Below, piece after piece: positions 30,626-38,149 of a stretch of DNA of 64,000 nucleotides (the stretch's first letter is position 1; each line of letters begins with the position of its first letter). The notes beneath the pieces are model-generated. The model searched no databases, was not told the origin of the DNA, and saw only the letters and a program-made list of their open reading frames with translations. Both the position numbers and the translations under genes were made by a program. Source of the DNA: Oceanicoccus sagamiensis (GTDB lineage: Bacteria; Pseudomonadota; Gammaproteobacteria; Pseudomonadales; Dasaniaceae); contig NZ_CP019343.1 of the NCBI RefSeq assembly GCF_002117105.1, positions 2,852,001 through 2,916,000 of the forward strand. Direction: 5' to 3'.

Positions 30626-32113
30626 ATGACCGTACGCACCCGTATTGCACCGTCCCCAACCGGCGATCCTCATGTTGGCACCGCCTATATTGCCTTGTTT
30701 AACCTGTGTTTTGCCCGTAAGCATGGTGGCCAGTTTGTATTGAGGATCGAAGATACCGACCAGACCCGCTCGACCCCTGAGTCTGAGCAGGCGATCTTCG
30801 ATTCATTGCGCTGGATGGGGCTTGAATGGGATGAAGGTCCGGATGTTGGCGGTGAATATGGCCCCTATCGCCAAAGTGAGCGCAAGGGCATGTATGCCGA
30901 GTATGCCGAGCAACTGATCGAAAAAGGCCATGCCTTTCGCTGCTACCGCACCTCAGAAGAGCTCGATGCGCTTAGAGCTGGCTTGAAGGAACAGGGCTAT
31001 AACCGGGCCCTTAAACCCTATGACCTTGAATTACCCAAAGACGAAGTGGCAAAACGAGAGGCGGCCAATGCTCCTTACGTTATTCGCATGAAGGTACCGA
31101 TGGAAGGCAAGGTTGATATCGAGGATATGTTAAGGGGCACCATGGAGCTGGACTGGGCTCTGGTCGATGCGCAAATCCTGCTGAAATCTGATGGTATGCC
31201 GACTTACCATCTGGCCAATGTGGTGGATGATTATCTGATGAAAATCACCCATGTGCTGCGTGGTGAAGAGTGGATTAACTCGGCCCCTAAACATAAATTA
31301 TTGTATGAATATTTTGGCTGGGATATGCCACAGCTCTGCCATTTACCCCTGCTGCGCAATCCCGATAAATCCAAACTCAGCAAACGTAAAAATCCAACCA
31401 GTATCTTGTACTACCAGCGTATGGGGTATTTGCCCGAAGCTCTGGTGAACTATCTGGGCCGGATGGGTTGGTCCATGCCCGATGAAAGCGAGAAGTTTAC
31501 CCTGCAACAAATGCTGGACCATTTTGATATTCAGCGCGTCAGCCTGGGCGGCCCCATTTTTGATGTTGAGAAACTCAGCTGGCTAAATGGCCTATGGATA
31601 CGCGAAGACCTGAGCCATGAGCAACTGGCAGAGCGTTTACATGATTGGGCCCTAAATAAGGATAATCTATTAAAAATACTGCCCCACGCCCAACAGCGAA
31701 TGGAAACCCTGAGCGACTTTGCACCGCTGGCGGCCTTTTTTGCGTCAGGCATGCTGCCGATTAATGCCGACAGCTTTGCGAGTTTAAAGCTGCAAGATGA
31801 CGACCTGGTGCAAGCCCTGCAATTTGCCTTGTGGAAGCTTGAAGCTCTGCGTAACTGGGAGCGGGATGATATTTTTGCAGCTATGAAAGCCGTGGCCGAT
31901 AGCCTGGATATCAAAGTCAAAGACTTCTTTGCGCCACTGTTTATCGCGATTGCTGGCACCACAGCCTCCGTATCAGTGATTGACTCAATGACCCTGTTAG
32001 GCCCTGATATGTCGCGGGCAAGAGTGCGCTATGCCATCGACCAGCTCGGCGGCGTTGGCAAGAAAAAGCTGAAGAAGTTGGAAAAAGCCTATGCTGCACT
32101 GCCCAGCAGCTAA
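30626..32113 (+). CDS. gltX: Glutamyl-tRNA synthetase
   Basis: This 495-residue class I synthetase charges tRNA-Glu. The HIGH-type motif is [19 protein letters not shown] near residue 7 and the KMSKS-type motif is [13 protein letters not shown] near residue 255. The C-terminal anticodon-binding domain is present. It belongs to the GltX form with KLSKR rather than the short GluQ-type paralogue. The 261-base gap before it holds only a lone TATAAT at 30578-30583. Confidence 0.96.
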   Translation: MTVRTRIAPSPTGDPHVGTAYIALFNLCFARKHGGQFVLRIEDTDQTRSTPESEQAIFDSLRWMGLEWDEGPDVGGEYGPYRQSERKGMYAEYAEQLIEKGHAFRCYRTSEELDALRAGLKEQGYNRALKPYDLELPKDEVAKREAANAPYVIRMKVPMEGKVDIEDMLRGTMELDWALVDAQILLKSDGMPTYHLANVVDDYLMKITHVLRGEEWINSAPKHKLLYEYFGWDMPQLCHLPLLRNPDKSKLSKRKNPTSILYYQRMGYLPEALVNYLGRMGWSMPDESEKFTLQQMLDHFDIQRVSLGGPIFDVEKLSWLNGLWIREDLSHEQLAERLHDWALNKDNLLKILPHAQQRMETLSDFAPLAAFFASGMLPINADSFASLKLQDDDLVQALQFALWKLEALRNWERDDIFAAMKAVADSLDIKVKDFFAPLFIAIAGTTASVSVIDSMTLLGPDMSRARVRYAIDQLGGVGKKKLKKLEKAYAALPSS

Positions 32114-32235
32114 GGGCTGGTGATAGCTAGGGGAAAATCTAGGACATTTTCACACTGCGAAATCTAGCTGTTGGGCTATGCTTTGCATACGGAAATAACT
32201 ATTAAGTCGTAGTCACATAGTCAAAGGATAGCCAG

Positions 32236-33990
32236 GTGCTTTTTCGACATCCCAACTACAGAGGGGCGCAGTCAGTAGTCGCCCGTATTATCAGAGCCGC
32301 AGCACTTTGTGTGGGCCTTTTGGCGTCTACCTATGCCCATGCGCTTGGCCTGGGTGAGCTGCGTTCCAGCTCCTTTCTTGGGGAGCCTCTGGTGGCGACG
32401 ATTGATGTGTTACTCGAGGGGGAAGACTATGGCCCCGACGATATTAAAGTACGCCAGCTTAACAGTGTAGAATCGAGCAAGCTCGGCATTGACCTGGCTG
32501 GTTATCAATCCTTTTACCGCCTGACACCCATTACCCGCAATGGCCGCTTAATCATTAAGTTAACCAGCTCAGAGCCCGTGCGGGAACCGTTTTTAAATAT
32601 GCTGGTGGAACTGAAATGGCCAACAGGCACCGTCTATCGTGAGTACACGGTATTTTTAGATCCGGTGACTTTGCGCCCGTCTGCCGAACCTGCACCCCAG
32701 CCGCAAGCTACCAGCCCGGTAAAACCCACTGTCACGCCAGAGCCCAATAGCCGCTTGCAAGCCGGTAGTGGAACCTACCGTGTGCGCAGCGGCGATAGCT
32801 TGTCTAAAATTGCCAGCCGTCTGGTAGAGGGCACTGATACCTCCCGTAGCAATATGATGCAATGGCTGCTGCAAAATAATCCTCGGGCCTTTATCAATGG
32901 CGAAATGAATCGTTTATTAGCCGGAGTCCAACTTAAGCTCCCGGCAGGTAATGAGGCCAAAGATATTAGCCCCCGGCCCGCCGCACAGCCCAGGCCCCAA
33001 CCTGTGGCAGCAGCCCCAAAGGCGGCACCACAGCCTGCACCACCAGAGCCAGAGACTAAGCAGCGGCTCACCATTGTTACCCCTATGGCTGATCGGGCCG
33101 CAGTAGCAAAGGGCAAAACCGCCGAGACCGATAATCTCGAAGCCTTGCAAACACAAATGGCAGTCACTAACGAGGTGGTTGAGCGCCTGCGCCGCGAAAA
33201 TGAAGCGATGCGTCAGCGATTAATTGCTATTGAGAAATCTGGCTATGTGACCTCCCTGGAGCGTTTAGTCCTGCTAAAAGAACAGGAAATATCGACCTTA
33301 GAGGAAAGGTTAAGCCAGTCGCCAGCAGTAGCTCCTGCCGCTGAGCCGGCAGCGCCGGAGCCAACAGCCGCTCCCACGGTAGAGCCCGCCCAACCAGCTA
33401 AAGACTCATCCAGTACGGTACAGCAACTGTGGTTGGCGATTATCTTACTAGTGACTGCTTTGCTGGGTATGCTGTTTTTTCTACTGCGCTGGCGCTCACA
33501 GTCAAGCCCGGTAGCCGCAGCCGCTGCTAGCGAAAATACACAGCAGGAAAGCGAGTTGCTGCAAGAGTTGGACGACATTATCGATGCCCAGAGCGCCTTT
33601 GATGTTACCGCCAATACCGCCGCATCCGCCCCCGAGTCCAGTGGCAGCAAAGATGTCTTTGATGCGATAAACCAACCTCCGTCGAACCGCTTTGACCGCC
33701 GCCCCGATGATATCGTTAAACAGAGTATTCAAGCCAAAACCCAAACCTACAGCCCACCCCAGCTGCAAGAGAGCGACAAAACCTACCATGACGAAGTCGA
33801 TGAACTGATCTCAGATGCTATTGAAGCCGCCAATCGAGGGGCCTTCGATGTGGCCGAAGCCCTGCTGGTAGCAGAGCGAACCCACCAGGCCCGTGACCCT
33901 AGCGGTGACCGAGGTGAAATTGATTCCCGCATTGAATTGGCGCTGGAATTTGTAGAACAGCTACGCCAGGGTCAGCATTCTGCTGGATAA
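32236..33990 (+). CDS. fimV: FimV-like LysM-domain membrane protein
   Basis: This 584-residue protein has a FimV-type plan. A signal peptide (GTG start at 32236, cleavage near STYAHA) is followed by the FimV N-terminal domain LGLGELRSSSFLGEPLVATI, and a LysM motif YRVRSGDSLSKIASRLVEG (about 182-235). Then come a Pro/Ala-rich stretch, a coiled coil (about 297-355), one transmembrane helix WLAIILLVTALLGMLFFLL (about 398-416) and an acidic cytoplasmic tail with an LISDAIEAANRGAFDVAEALL repeat-like end. FimV anchors at the cell pole and supports type IV pili. This one is much shorter than P. aeruginosa FimV, so it may be a reduced homologue. Confidence 0.75.
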   Translation: MLFRHPNYRGAQSVVARIIRAAALCVGLLASTYAHALGLGELRSSSFLGEPLVATIDVLLEGEDYGPDDIKVRQLNSVESSKLGIDLAGYQSFYRLTPITRNGRLIIKLTSSEPVREPFLNMLVELKWPTGTVYREYTVFLDPVTLRPSAEPAPQPQATSPVKPTVTPEPNSRLQAGSGTYRVRSGDSLSKIASRLVEGTDTSRSNMMQWLLQNNPRAFINGEMNRLLAGVQLKLPAGNEAKDISPRPAAQPRPQPVAAAPKAAPQPAPPEPETKQRLTIVTPMADRAAVAKGKTAETDNLEALQTQMAVTNEVVERLRRENEAMRQRLIAIEKSGYVTSLERLVLLKEQEISTLEERLSQSPAVAPAAEPAAPEPTAAPTVEPAQPAKDSSSTVQQLWLAIILLVTALLGMLFFLLRWRSQSSPVAAAAASENTQQESELLQELDDIIDAQSAFDVTANTAASAPESSGSKDVFDAINQPPSNRFDRRPDDIVKQSIQAKTQTYSPPQLQESDKTYHDEVDELISDAIEAANRGAFDVAEALLVAERTHQARDPSGDRGEIDSRIELALEFVEQLRQGQHSAG

Positions 33991-34032
33991 TCGTACAAGC
34001 CGTTGAATTGCTAAACTTTTTCCCAACAATTG

Positions 34033-34061
34033 TTGACAATAAGGGCCTCCCTACTTATGAT
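34033..34061 (+). promoter_or_regulatory. Sigma-70 promoter of tRNA-Ala
   Basis: TTGACA (34033-34038), a 17-base spacer and TATGAT (34056-34061) form a near-consensus promoter ending 17 bases before the tRNA. The downstream discriminator is GC-rich (GCTGCCTCCC), typical of stable-RNA promoters under stringent control. Confidence 0.85.
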
Positions 34062-34078
34062 GCTGCCTCCCAAATTCA

Positions 34079-34154
34079 GGGGCTATAGCTCAGCTGGGAG
34101 AGCGCAACACTGGCAGTGTTGAGGTCAGCGGTTCGATCCCGCTTAGCTCCACCA
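34079..34154 (+). tRNA. tRNA-Ala (anticodon GGC)
   Basis: This 76-base tRNA has CCA encoded. The acceptor stem GGGGCTA pairs with TAGCTCC and includes the G3-U70 pair that marks alanine tRNAs. The anticodon stem CAACA/TGTTG encloses loop CTGGCAG with anticodon GGC. The T-loop is TTCGATC. Its last 33 bases (34122-34154) are repeated at 43485-43517, showing that this gene is the attachment site of the following island. Confidence 0.97.
34122..34154 (+). repeat. attL: island attachment repeat within the 3' end of tRNA-Ala
   Basis: A 33-base direct repeat is identical to 43485-43517. A further 12 bases to the left (CTGGCAGTGTTG at 34110-34121) also match, but at the other end they are separated from the rest by a 17-base insertion. 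Integration into the T-arm and 3' end of a tRNA that stays functional is the common pattern for tyrosine integrases. Confidence 0.85.
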
Positions 34155-34161
34155 TATTCAG

Positions 34162-34193
34162 AACCCTCGTAGGTTAGTAACCGCGGGGGTTTT
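34162..34193 (+). terminator. Terminator after tRNA-Ala
   Basis: The stem AACCCTCG (34162-34169) pairs with CGGGGGTT (34184-34191) with one G-U pair, followed by a short T run. A closely related terminator follows the attR tRNA fragment at 43545, so the island end carries its own copy of the tRNA terminator. Confidence 0.75.
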
Positions 34194-34235
34194 GTCATTT
34201 TGGAGCATTCAAAAATGCTCTGCCAGATTTAGTAA

Positions 34236-34454
34236 CTAATCCCCAGCGTGACAAATACGTGACAAAACACCATCGAGCTTTGACACGGAGTCACTTCGGT
34301 TTATGGGGACCAAATGCCCGTACTCTTCCGTTTGGGTGATTGATGCGTGACGCATGCAGTCTTTCACCAAGTAAATAGAAACGCCTGCCTGAAGCAGCCA
34401 GCTACAAAACGTATGCCTTAACGCATGAGGAAAGAGGTGTGGTGCACCGGCCTT
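34236..34454 (-). pseudogene. C-terminal remnant of a tyrosine integrase
   Basis: A 72-codon open stretch on the minus strand ends at the TAG at 34236-34238. It reads GAPHLFPHALRHTFCSW (box with the R and H of the active site) and then MRHASITQTEEYGHLVP with the nucleophile Tyr. These are the last catalytic parts of a phage-type tyrosine recombinase. A TGA (34455-34457) closes the frame directly upstream, and the missing 250 or so N-terminal residues are not found before hepT at 34523. It points toward the tRNA, the normal place for the island integrase, so the gene was probably cut off by deletion. Confidence 0.88.
34246..34265. repeat. 20-base island-end repeat, left copy
   Basis: GCGTGACAAATACGTGACAA is identical to 43320-43339. 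It contains two direct GTGACAA heptamers 4 bases apart. The left copy overlaps the last codons of the integrase remnant (LSRICHA). It may be an arm-type recombinase site or the trace of a second integrase 3' end. Confidence 0.85.
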
Positions 34455-34522
34455 TCACTTATGAATATAAGTTCCGGTGGGAGAGACCAGTTAACCTTCG
34501 GAATAGGAGTTAATTATTTAAG

Positions 34523-34849
34523 TTAAATAGTAAGCAGGACTTTTTTAAGTGCGGGTAAGTCCTGCTCCACAACTGACCACACAGCATCACAATCAATACC
34601 TAAATAATCGTGAACTAAAATATTTCGGAAGCCAGCTATTTCTCGCCAGGGAATGGAAGGGAATTGGGATTTTAACTCATCTGACATACGCTGGCTGGAT
34701 TCAGCCATAATCTGTAGATTGCGAATAACGGCATCCTGAACCAAGGTAGATTGATAAAATGCCTCCTTGTCATTACCGATATAGTCCAGGACCCGGTCAA
34801 TACAAGTCAGCATATGCTCTACATAGACTGCATCGTCCTTGTGACTCAC
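34523..34849 (-). CDS. hepT: HepT-like HEPN toxin (DUF86)
   Basis: This 108-residue HEPN-domain protein carries the RX4HXY motif intact: R75-N-I-L-V-H80-D-Y82. HEPN toxins of this type are ribonucleases that are silenced when the partner MntA adds AMP to the motif tyrosine, which would be Y82 here. The gene overlaps the 3' end of mntA by 4 bases (ATGA), the usual coupling of this pair. It is the last gene of an XRE-mntA-hepT operon at the left end of the island, next to the integrase stump. Confidence 0.88.
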   Translation of the reverse strand: MSHKDDAVYVEHMLTCIDRVLDYIGNDKEAFYQSTLVQDAVIRNLQIMAESSQRMSDELKSQFPSIPWREIAGFRNILVHDYLGIDCDAVWSVVEQDLPALKKVLLTI

Positions 34850-35130
34850 AGGGGCTGAGCCTCCTGAACAATTTTTCCACGTAACTTTGGATGCAGTGCC
34901 TTTTCTGTCACAACATCGACTTTACGGTTTAAGAGTTCAGAGACATCCATCAAGAAGCCACCCAGAGCTAATCCTGAACGGCCAGATTGTAGCTCCACCA
35001 GTAAATCAACATCACTATCTGGCCCGGCATCATTGCGTGACATAGAGCCGAACACGCGGACATTCATCACGCCCCGTTGGTTGGCAATATCTAATATTTC
35101 TTGCCGGTGATTATGAATAATGGAATTCAT
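34846..35130 (-). CDS. mntA: MntA-like minimal nucleotidyltransferase antitoxin
   Basis: This 94-residue protein has the exact GSX10DXD motif (G28-S29 ... D40-V41-D42) and a later acidic residue in NRKVDVVTEKAL for the third metal ligand. In the MntA-HepT system it uses ATP to AMPylate the HEPN toxin. It begins 13 bases after the XRE gene and overlaps hepT by 4 bases, so the three genes form one transcription unit on the minus strand. Confidence 0.88.
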   Translation of the reverse strand: MNSIIHNHRQEILDIANQRGVMNVRVFGSMSRNDAGPDSDVDLLVELQSGRSGLALGGFLMDVSELLNRKVDVVTEKALHPKLRGKIVQEAQPL

Positions 35131-35143
35131 AGTAGCTGCCTTT

Positions 35144-35356
35144 TTATTCCTCTATACAGACGCAGTTATTACCTTCAAAGCGAACCTTACCAGAAGAGAG
35201 TAGGGCTTGCTCAAGTGCCTTGGCAGTATTGGTTTGTGCGCCGCGGCCTTTCTCGAAATTAGAAACGGTATTTGGCATAACCTTAGCTTTATCGGCCAAT
35301 TCTCTTACAGTCCAGTCTAGTCCGACACGGGCCATTTTACATTGCTTTGGGGTCAA
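35144..35356 (-). CDS. Small XRE-family HTH regulator upstream of mntA-hepT
   Basis: The protein is about 70 residues and mostly a helix-turn-helix: TPKQCKMARVGLDWTVRELADKAKVMPNTVSNFEKGRG. The TTG at 35354-35356 is chosen as start because it gives the TPxQCxxAR opening common in this family and has AGGA upstream. The frame remains open to an ATG at 35413, but those residues are not family-like. It probably represses its own operon through the inverted repeat just upstream at 35369-35384. Confidence 0.75.
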   Translation of the reverse strand: MTPKQCKMARVGLDWTVRELADKAKVMPNTVSNFEKGRGAQTNTAKALEQALLSSGKVRFEGNNCVCIEE

Positions 35357-35368
35357 AATGATATCCTG

Positions 35369-35384
35369 TATCAATATTTTGATA
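35369..35384. promoter_or_regulatory. Inverted repeat, candidate operator of the XRE-mntA-hepT operon
   Basis: TATCAA and TTGATA are separated by TATT, 13 bases upstream of the XRE start. Further GATA/TATC half-sites occur at about 35418-35445 in the divergent promoter region. Binding by the XRE protein is inferred from position. Confidence 0.45.
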
Positions 35385-35570
35385 TAAATAATTGATTCAT
35401 TGAGTTGCTTCACTTATGATACAGCGTATCGATTAATTGATATAGAGACGTACTTATATTTAATCGATCACTGTCATCTCTACCTGAGCTGGTTTATCAA
35501 TGCGCCCATCTGGCGAGTTCGCACCTCACCAGACGGACGACTTACCACAACCGATACAGGAGTATCCGTT

Positions 35571-36077
35571 ATGATCGACAAAGATTCTACACAAGCGACA
35601 TCCCAGGTGTCTCCCCACTATAAAAAGCTGAGCCATCCTTTGGTTCATACTCCTAGCTCTTATTCATACTTTGACTGTCTGGATGTCTTGGACAATGCAG
35701 CAAACCTGCTGGATTTATTTCGACATCTAGATCTGGAAGAAAACGGTGAGCATGGCGGATTGTCTTCGGGGGCAACATGCGCACTATTTAATCTGGCTAA
35801 AATGCTGGAAGATACCTTGGAGTATGTAGGTCACAATCTAGACAATGCATGGCGGCAAAAGGAAGGGCAGGGCTCCATTAAAGAGTTACAACATTCTGTC
35901 TTTTTAAAAGCCCTACAACAATCAACTGGTGATAAACGAACAGAGGTATGCAGCAAAATCGCTTCTCTCCTGAATGTAGCCAGTACCGATGTTGAAGTAT
36001 TCCTGGGAATGGTTGAGCAGAAAGACAATGGTGCTAACGAGATTAAAGAACCCGCTGGCGTCTATCTTGTTCAATAG
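35571..36077 (+). CDS. Hypothetical protein, island-borne
   Basis: The protein has 168 residues from the ATG at 35571, which is preceded by AGGAG about 9 bases upstream. The frame is open a further 57 codons upstream, but that stretch overlaps the divergent regulatory region. It appears soluble and helical, with no signal or membrane segment. A central block reads DCLDVLDNAANLLDLFRHLD, then a Gly/Ser turn (GLSSGATCALFNLAKMLEDT). I do not recognise the family. It is divergent from the toxin-antitoxin operon and ends 21 bases before the large palindrome. Confidence 0.6.
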   Translation: MIDKDSTQATSQVSPHYKKLSHPLVHTPSSYSYFDCLDVLDNAANLLDLFRHLDLEENGEHGGLSSGATCALFNLAKMLEDTLEYVGHNLDNAWRQKEGQGSIKELQHSVFLKALQQSTGDKRTEVCSKIASLLNVASTDVEVFLGMVEQKDNGANEIKEPAGVYLVQ

Positions 36078-36098
36078 GCGGACAGTGGTTTCAAATCC

Positions 36099-36142
36099 TC
36101 CCCTCTCTGGGTGTTGAGTTAACTCAACACCCAGAGAGGGGA
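36099..36142. repeat. Perfect 44-base palindrome
   Basis: Arms of 22 bases (36099-36120 and 36121-36142) are exact complements with no spacer, centred on GTTAAC. As RNA it would form a long hairpin but lacks a T run. As DNA it could extrude a cruciform. It begins 21 bases after the stop at 36077. Possible roles are a two-way transcription stop, a recombination or replication structure, or a folded insertion end. Confidence 0.95.
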
Positions 36143-36205
36143 CCCAAAGGGGCCCTGACTACCGAGCCCTTGCAGCGTTTGCTCTGCTGATTACTGCGAG
36201 ACCCA

Positions 36206-36243
36206 GCTCCGCGTCACTGCAAAAAAATGCAGTGACACGGAGC
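36206..36243. repeat. Long stem-loop with A6 loop
   Basis: The arms 36206-36221 and 36228-36243 (GCTCCGCGTCACTGCA and its near-complement) pair over 16 bases with one C-A mismatch. The loop is six A. It lies 64 bases after the perfect palindrome in the same gene-free stretch. No T run follows, so it is not a standard terminator. Confidence 0.85.
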
Positions 36244-36921
36244 GCGAACCCTTACGGTATCTGGTCTACAGAAACCTTTCTGACATGCCGAAAGCATTAT
36301 GGGGGGCTCTTTCCCTGATTTTTCCGATAATACAAACTCGATGTGTGGCTACTGCACTTTCAGTAGTAAACCAGCCCGAAAGGGCTTTTCAAGTTGGCTT
36401 ATGCAACAGCAATAAGCGGCTTATCACTTAACAGAGGAGGAATGCCTAGCAAAAAAGAGTAAAACTGTCTGATGCGTGAAAACTAAACAGGGTCGTATCC
36501 ATCCGGAAATTGGCGTTGTTGATTATGTCATTATTCAGGTTTTGTGGGATTGGTGTCCCGAGACATTAGCAATCCGTATTATCGATTGTTATCCAGCCGC
36601 CGTGGTGTCTGGGTAGTCATTAACACTAACCTAAGCCTCTAACACCTATCGGTTTTATCCATTAGCGACTGTTCTGAACGGTTGATTGTCTGTTCAGAGC
36701 AGTCATTGAAATTATGGCGTCTGATCAAAACAGTCGTGATTGGAAAAAACAGTAAAACAGACCTGGCCGGATCGTAGAAGATGCAAATACCTTGCTCAAA
36801 GTGTTGTAGCAATGAAATTAAGCCCGTGAGCCTAAAAAATACATAGGTGGGGTGGGGTTTTATGCACTTTAAGTGTCTTACTTTAGATAGATGGACTCCC
36901 GATAAGGTAGGAAAGAAAAAG
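36244..36921. other. Gene-free stretch of the island with gene fragments
   Basis: No convincing gene is seen. A small hairpin AGCCC-GAAA-GGGCT followed by TTT lies at 36373-36389. Short open pieces include a GTG frame of 46 codons ending at about 36618 (VDYVIIQVLWDWCPETLA) and a 21-codon frame at 36781-36846 starting MQIPCSKCCSNEIKP, which looks like the first half of a zinc-ribbon. These read as decayed genes rather than functional ones. Confidence 0.5.
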
Positions 36922-38124
36922 ATGAAACTTACTTCAAAATATGTTGCTCCCTTAGCGCTAGTGGTGTTGGCGGTAACAGTCAGTGTGGCAATGAATCAAT
37001 TCAAACCGGCACCTCCCAAACTTGAGTCGCCGGATACCGCATTACCGGTAGAAACCTTTAGCCCTAAAGAGCGGGTTGTTCAGTTTCATATTAATACGCA
37101 GGGTACGGTTGAGCCACGCACCCGTACCACTCTGGTTTCTGAGGTCTCTGGTCGGGTTGAATTTGTTGCTGAGCAATTTGTGAGCGGGGGTGTGGTCAAA
37201 CAGGGTGATGTTTTGTTGCGGCTCGATCCCAGTGATTATCGAGTAGCCCTGCACCGGGCCGAAGCCGAGCTGGCCAGTAAAAAAGCCCAGTTTGTTTTGG
37301 AGCAGGCCAAGGCAACCCAAGCCAAAAAAGAATGGCGGCTGACTGGCCAGCCTTTAAACAAAGCGCCGGTGCTGGCCCTGCGTCAGCCTTATCTGGACGA
37401 GGCGCGAGCCAATGTACAAAGGGCTGAGGCAGAGCTACAACAAGCGCAAGTCAAGTTGGCGAGAACCCGCATTCGTGCACCCTATGATGCGATTGTTGTA
37501 GACAAGCTGGTTGATGTGGGGCACTACGTCAGTACCGCTACAGAAATGGGCGAAGTGTTTGCGGTTGACCGCGTCGAAGTACGCCTGCCATTGACCGATA
37601 GTGACTTGGCTCTGATGGGCTTGTCCCTGCCGATGGTCGCCAGCGACTTGGCGGTAACCCCTTTGCCTGTGCAGCTAAGCGCGACGGTAGCGGGTAAATC
37701 ACAACAGTGGCAGGCAACCATTGTGCGCTCTGAGGGTGTTGTAGACACCCGCAATCGCTCCCATTACCTGATCGCCAGTATCACCGACCCCTATGGTTTA
37801 AAATCTGCGCGGCCCACAGCTTTGGTTATTGGCAGCTTTGTTAACGCCCGTATCCAAAGCCCACAACAGCATACCCTGTTTGTTGTTCCCCGCAATGCCG
37901 TACTTGAAGGCAGCCAGCTGGCGCTGGTTGATGCGCATCAGCGCTTGCACCTTCAGGGAGTTTATGTGCAGCATCGAGACGACCAGTTTGCCTATATTGC
38001 TAGCGGTATCGATGAGGGGCAGTCGATAATCGTTAGTCCTGTTGGCCTGCCGATTGAGGGTATGAAGGTGAAACCGGTTGCGCCCCCGAGCATAAGCATG
38101 AGGAAGATGCCGCGCTGGCTTTGA
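36922..38124 (+). CDS. RND efflux periplasmic adaptor (HlyD/AcrA family)
   Basis: This 400-residue membrane-fusion protein has an N-terminal membrane anchor (YVAPLALVVLAVTVSVAMNQF) with no lipobox. Then come a split lipoyl domain (TRTTLVSEVSGRVEFVAEQF ... QGDVLLRLDPSDYRVAL and TRIRAPYDAIVVDKLVDVG) around a coiled-coil hairpin (about 97-165), and a beta-barrel region. It links the inner-membrane pump to an outer-membrane channel. The ATG at 36922 has AGGAAAG upstream; a GTG 75 bases earlier is unlikely. It is followed 25 bases later by the pump gene. No channel (TolC-type) gene is in the island. Confidence 0.88.
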   Translation: MKLTSKYVAPLALVVLAVTVSVAMNQFKPAPPKLESPDTALPVETFSPKERVVQFHINTQGTVEPRTRTTLVSEVSGRVEFVAEQFVSGGVVKQGDVLLRLDPSDYRVALHRAEAELASKKAQFVLEQAKATQAKKEWRLTGQPLNKAPVLALRQPYLDEARANVQRAEAELQQAQVKLARTRIRAPYDAIVVDKLVDVGHYVSTATEMGEVFAVDRVEVRLPLTDSDLALMGLSLPMVASDLAVTPLPVQLSATVAGKSQQWQATIVRSEGVVDTRNRSHYLIASITDPYGLKSARPTALVIGSFVNARIQSPQQHTLFVVPRNAVLEGSQLALVDAHQRLHLQGVYVQHRDDQFAYIASGIDEGQSIIVSPVGLPIEGMKVKPVAPPSISMRKMPRWL

Positions 38125-38149
38125 CGCCCAAATCTCCAAGGTCTGTGTT

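Noticed and set aside
36099-36142. Standard intrinsic terminator
   Set aside because: The stem is far longer than usual, has no loop spacer and no T run on either side.
36442-36462. ATG after a strong AGGAGG at 36435
   Set aside because: The ATG is only 1 base from the ribosome-binding site and the frame stops after 6 codons.
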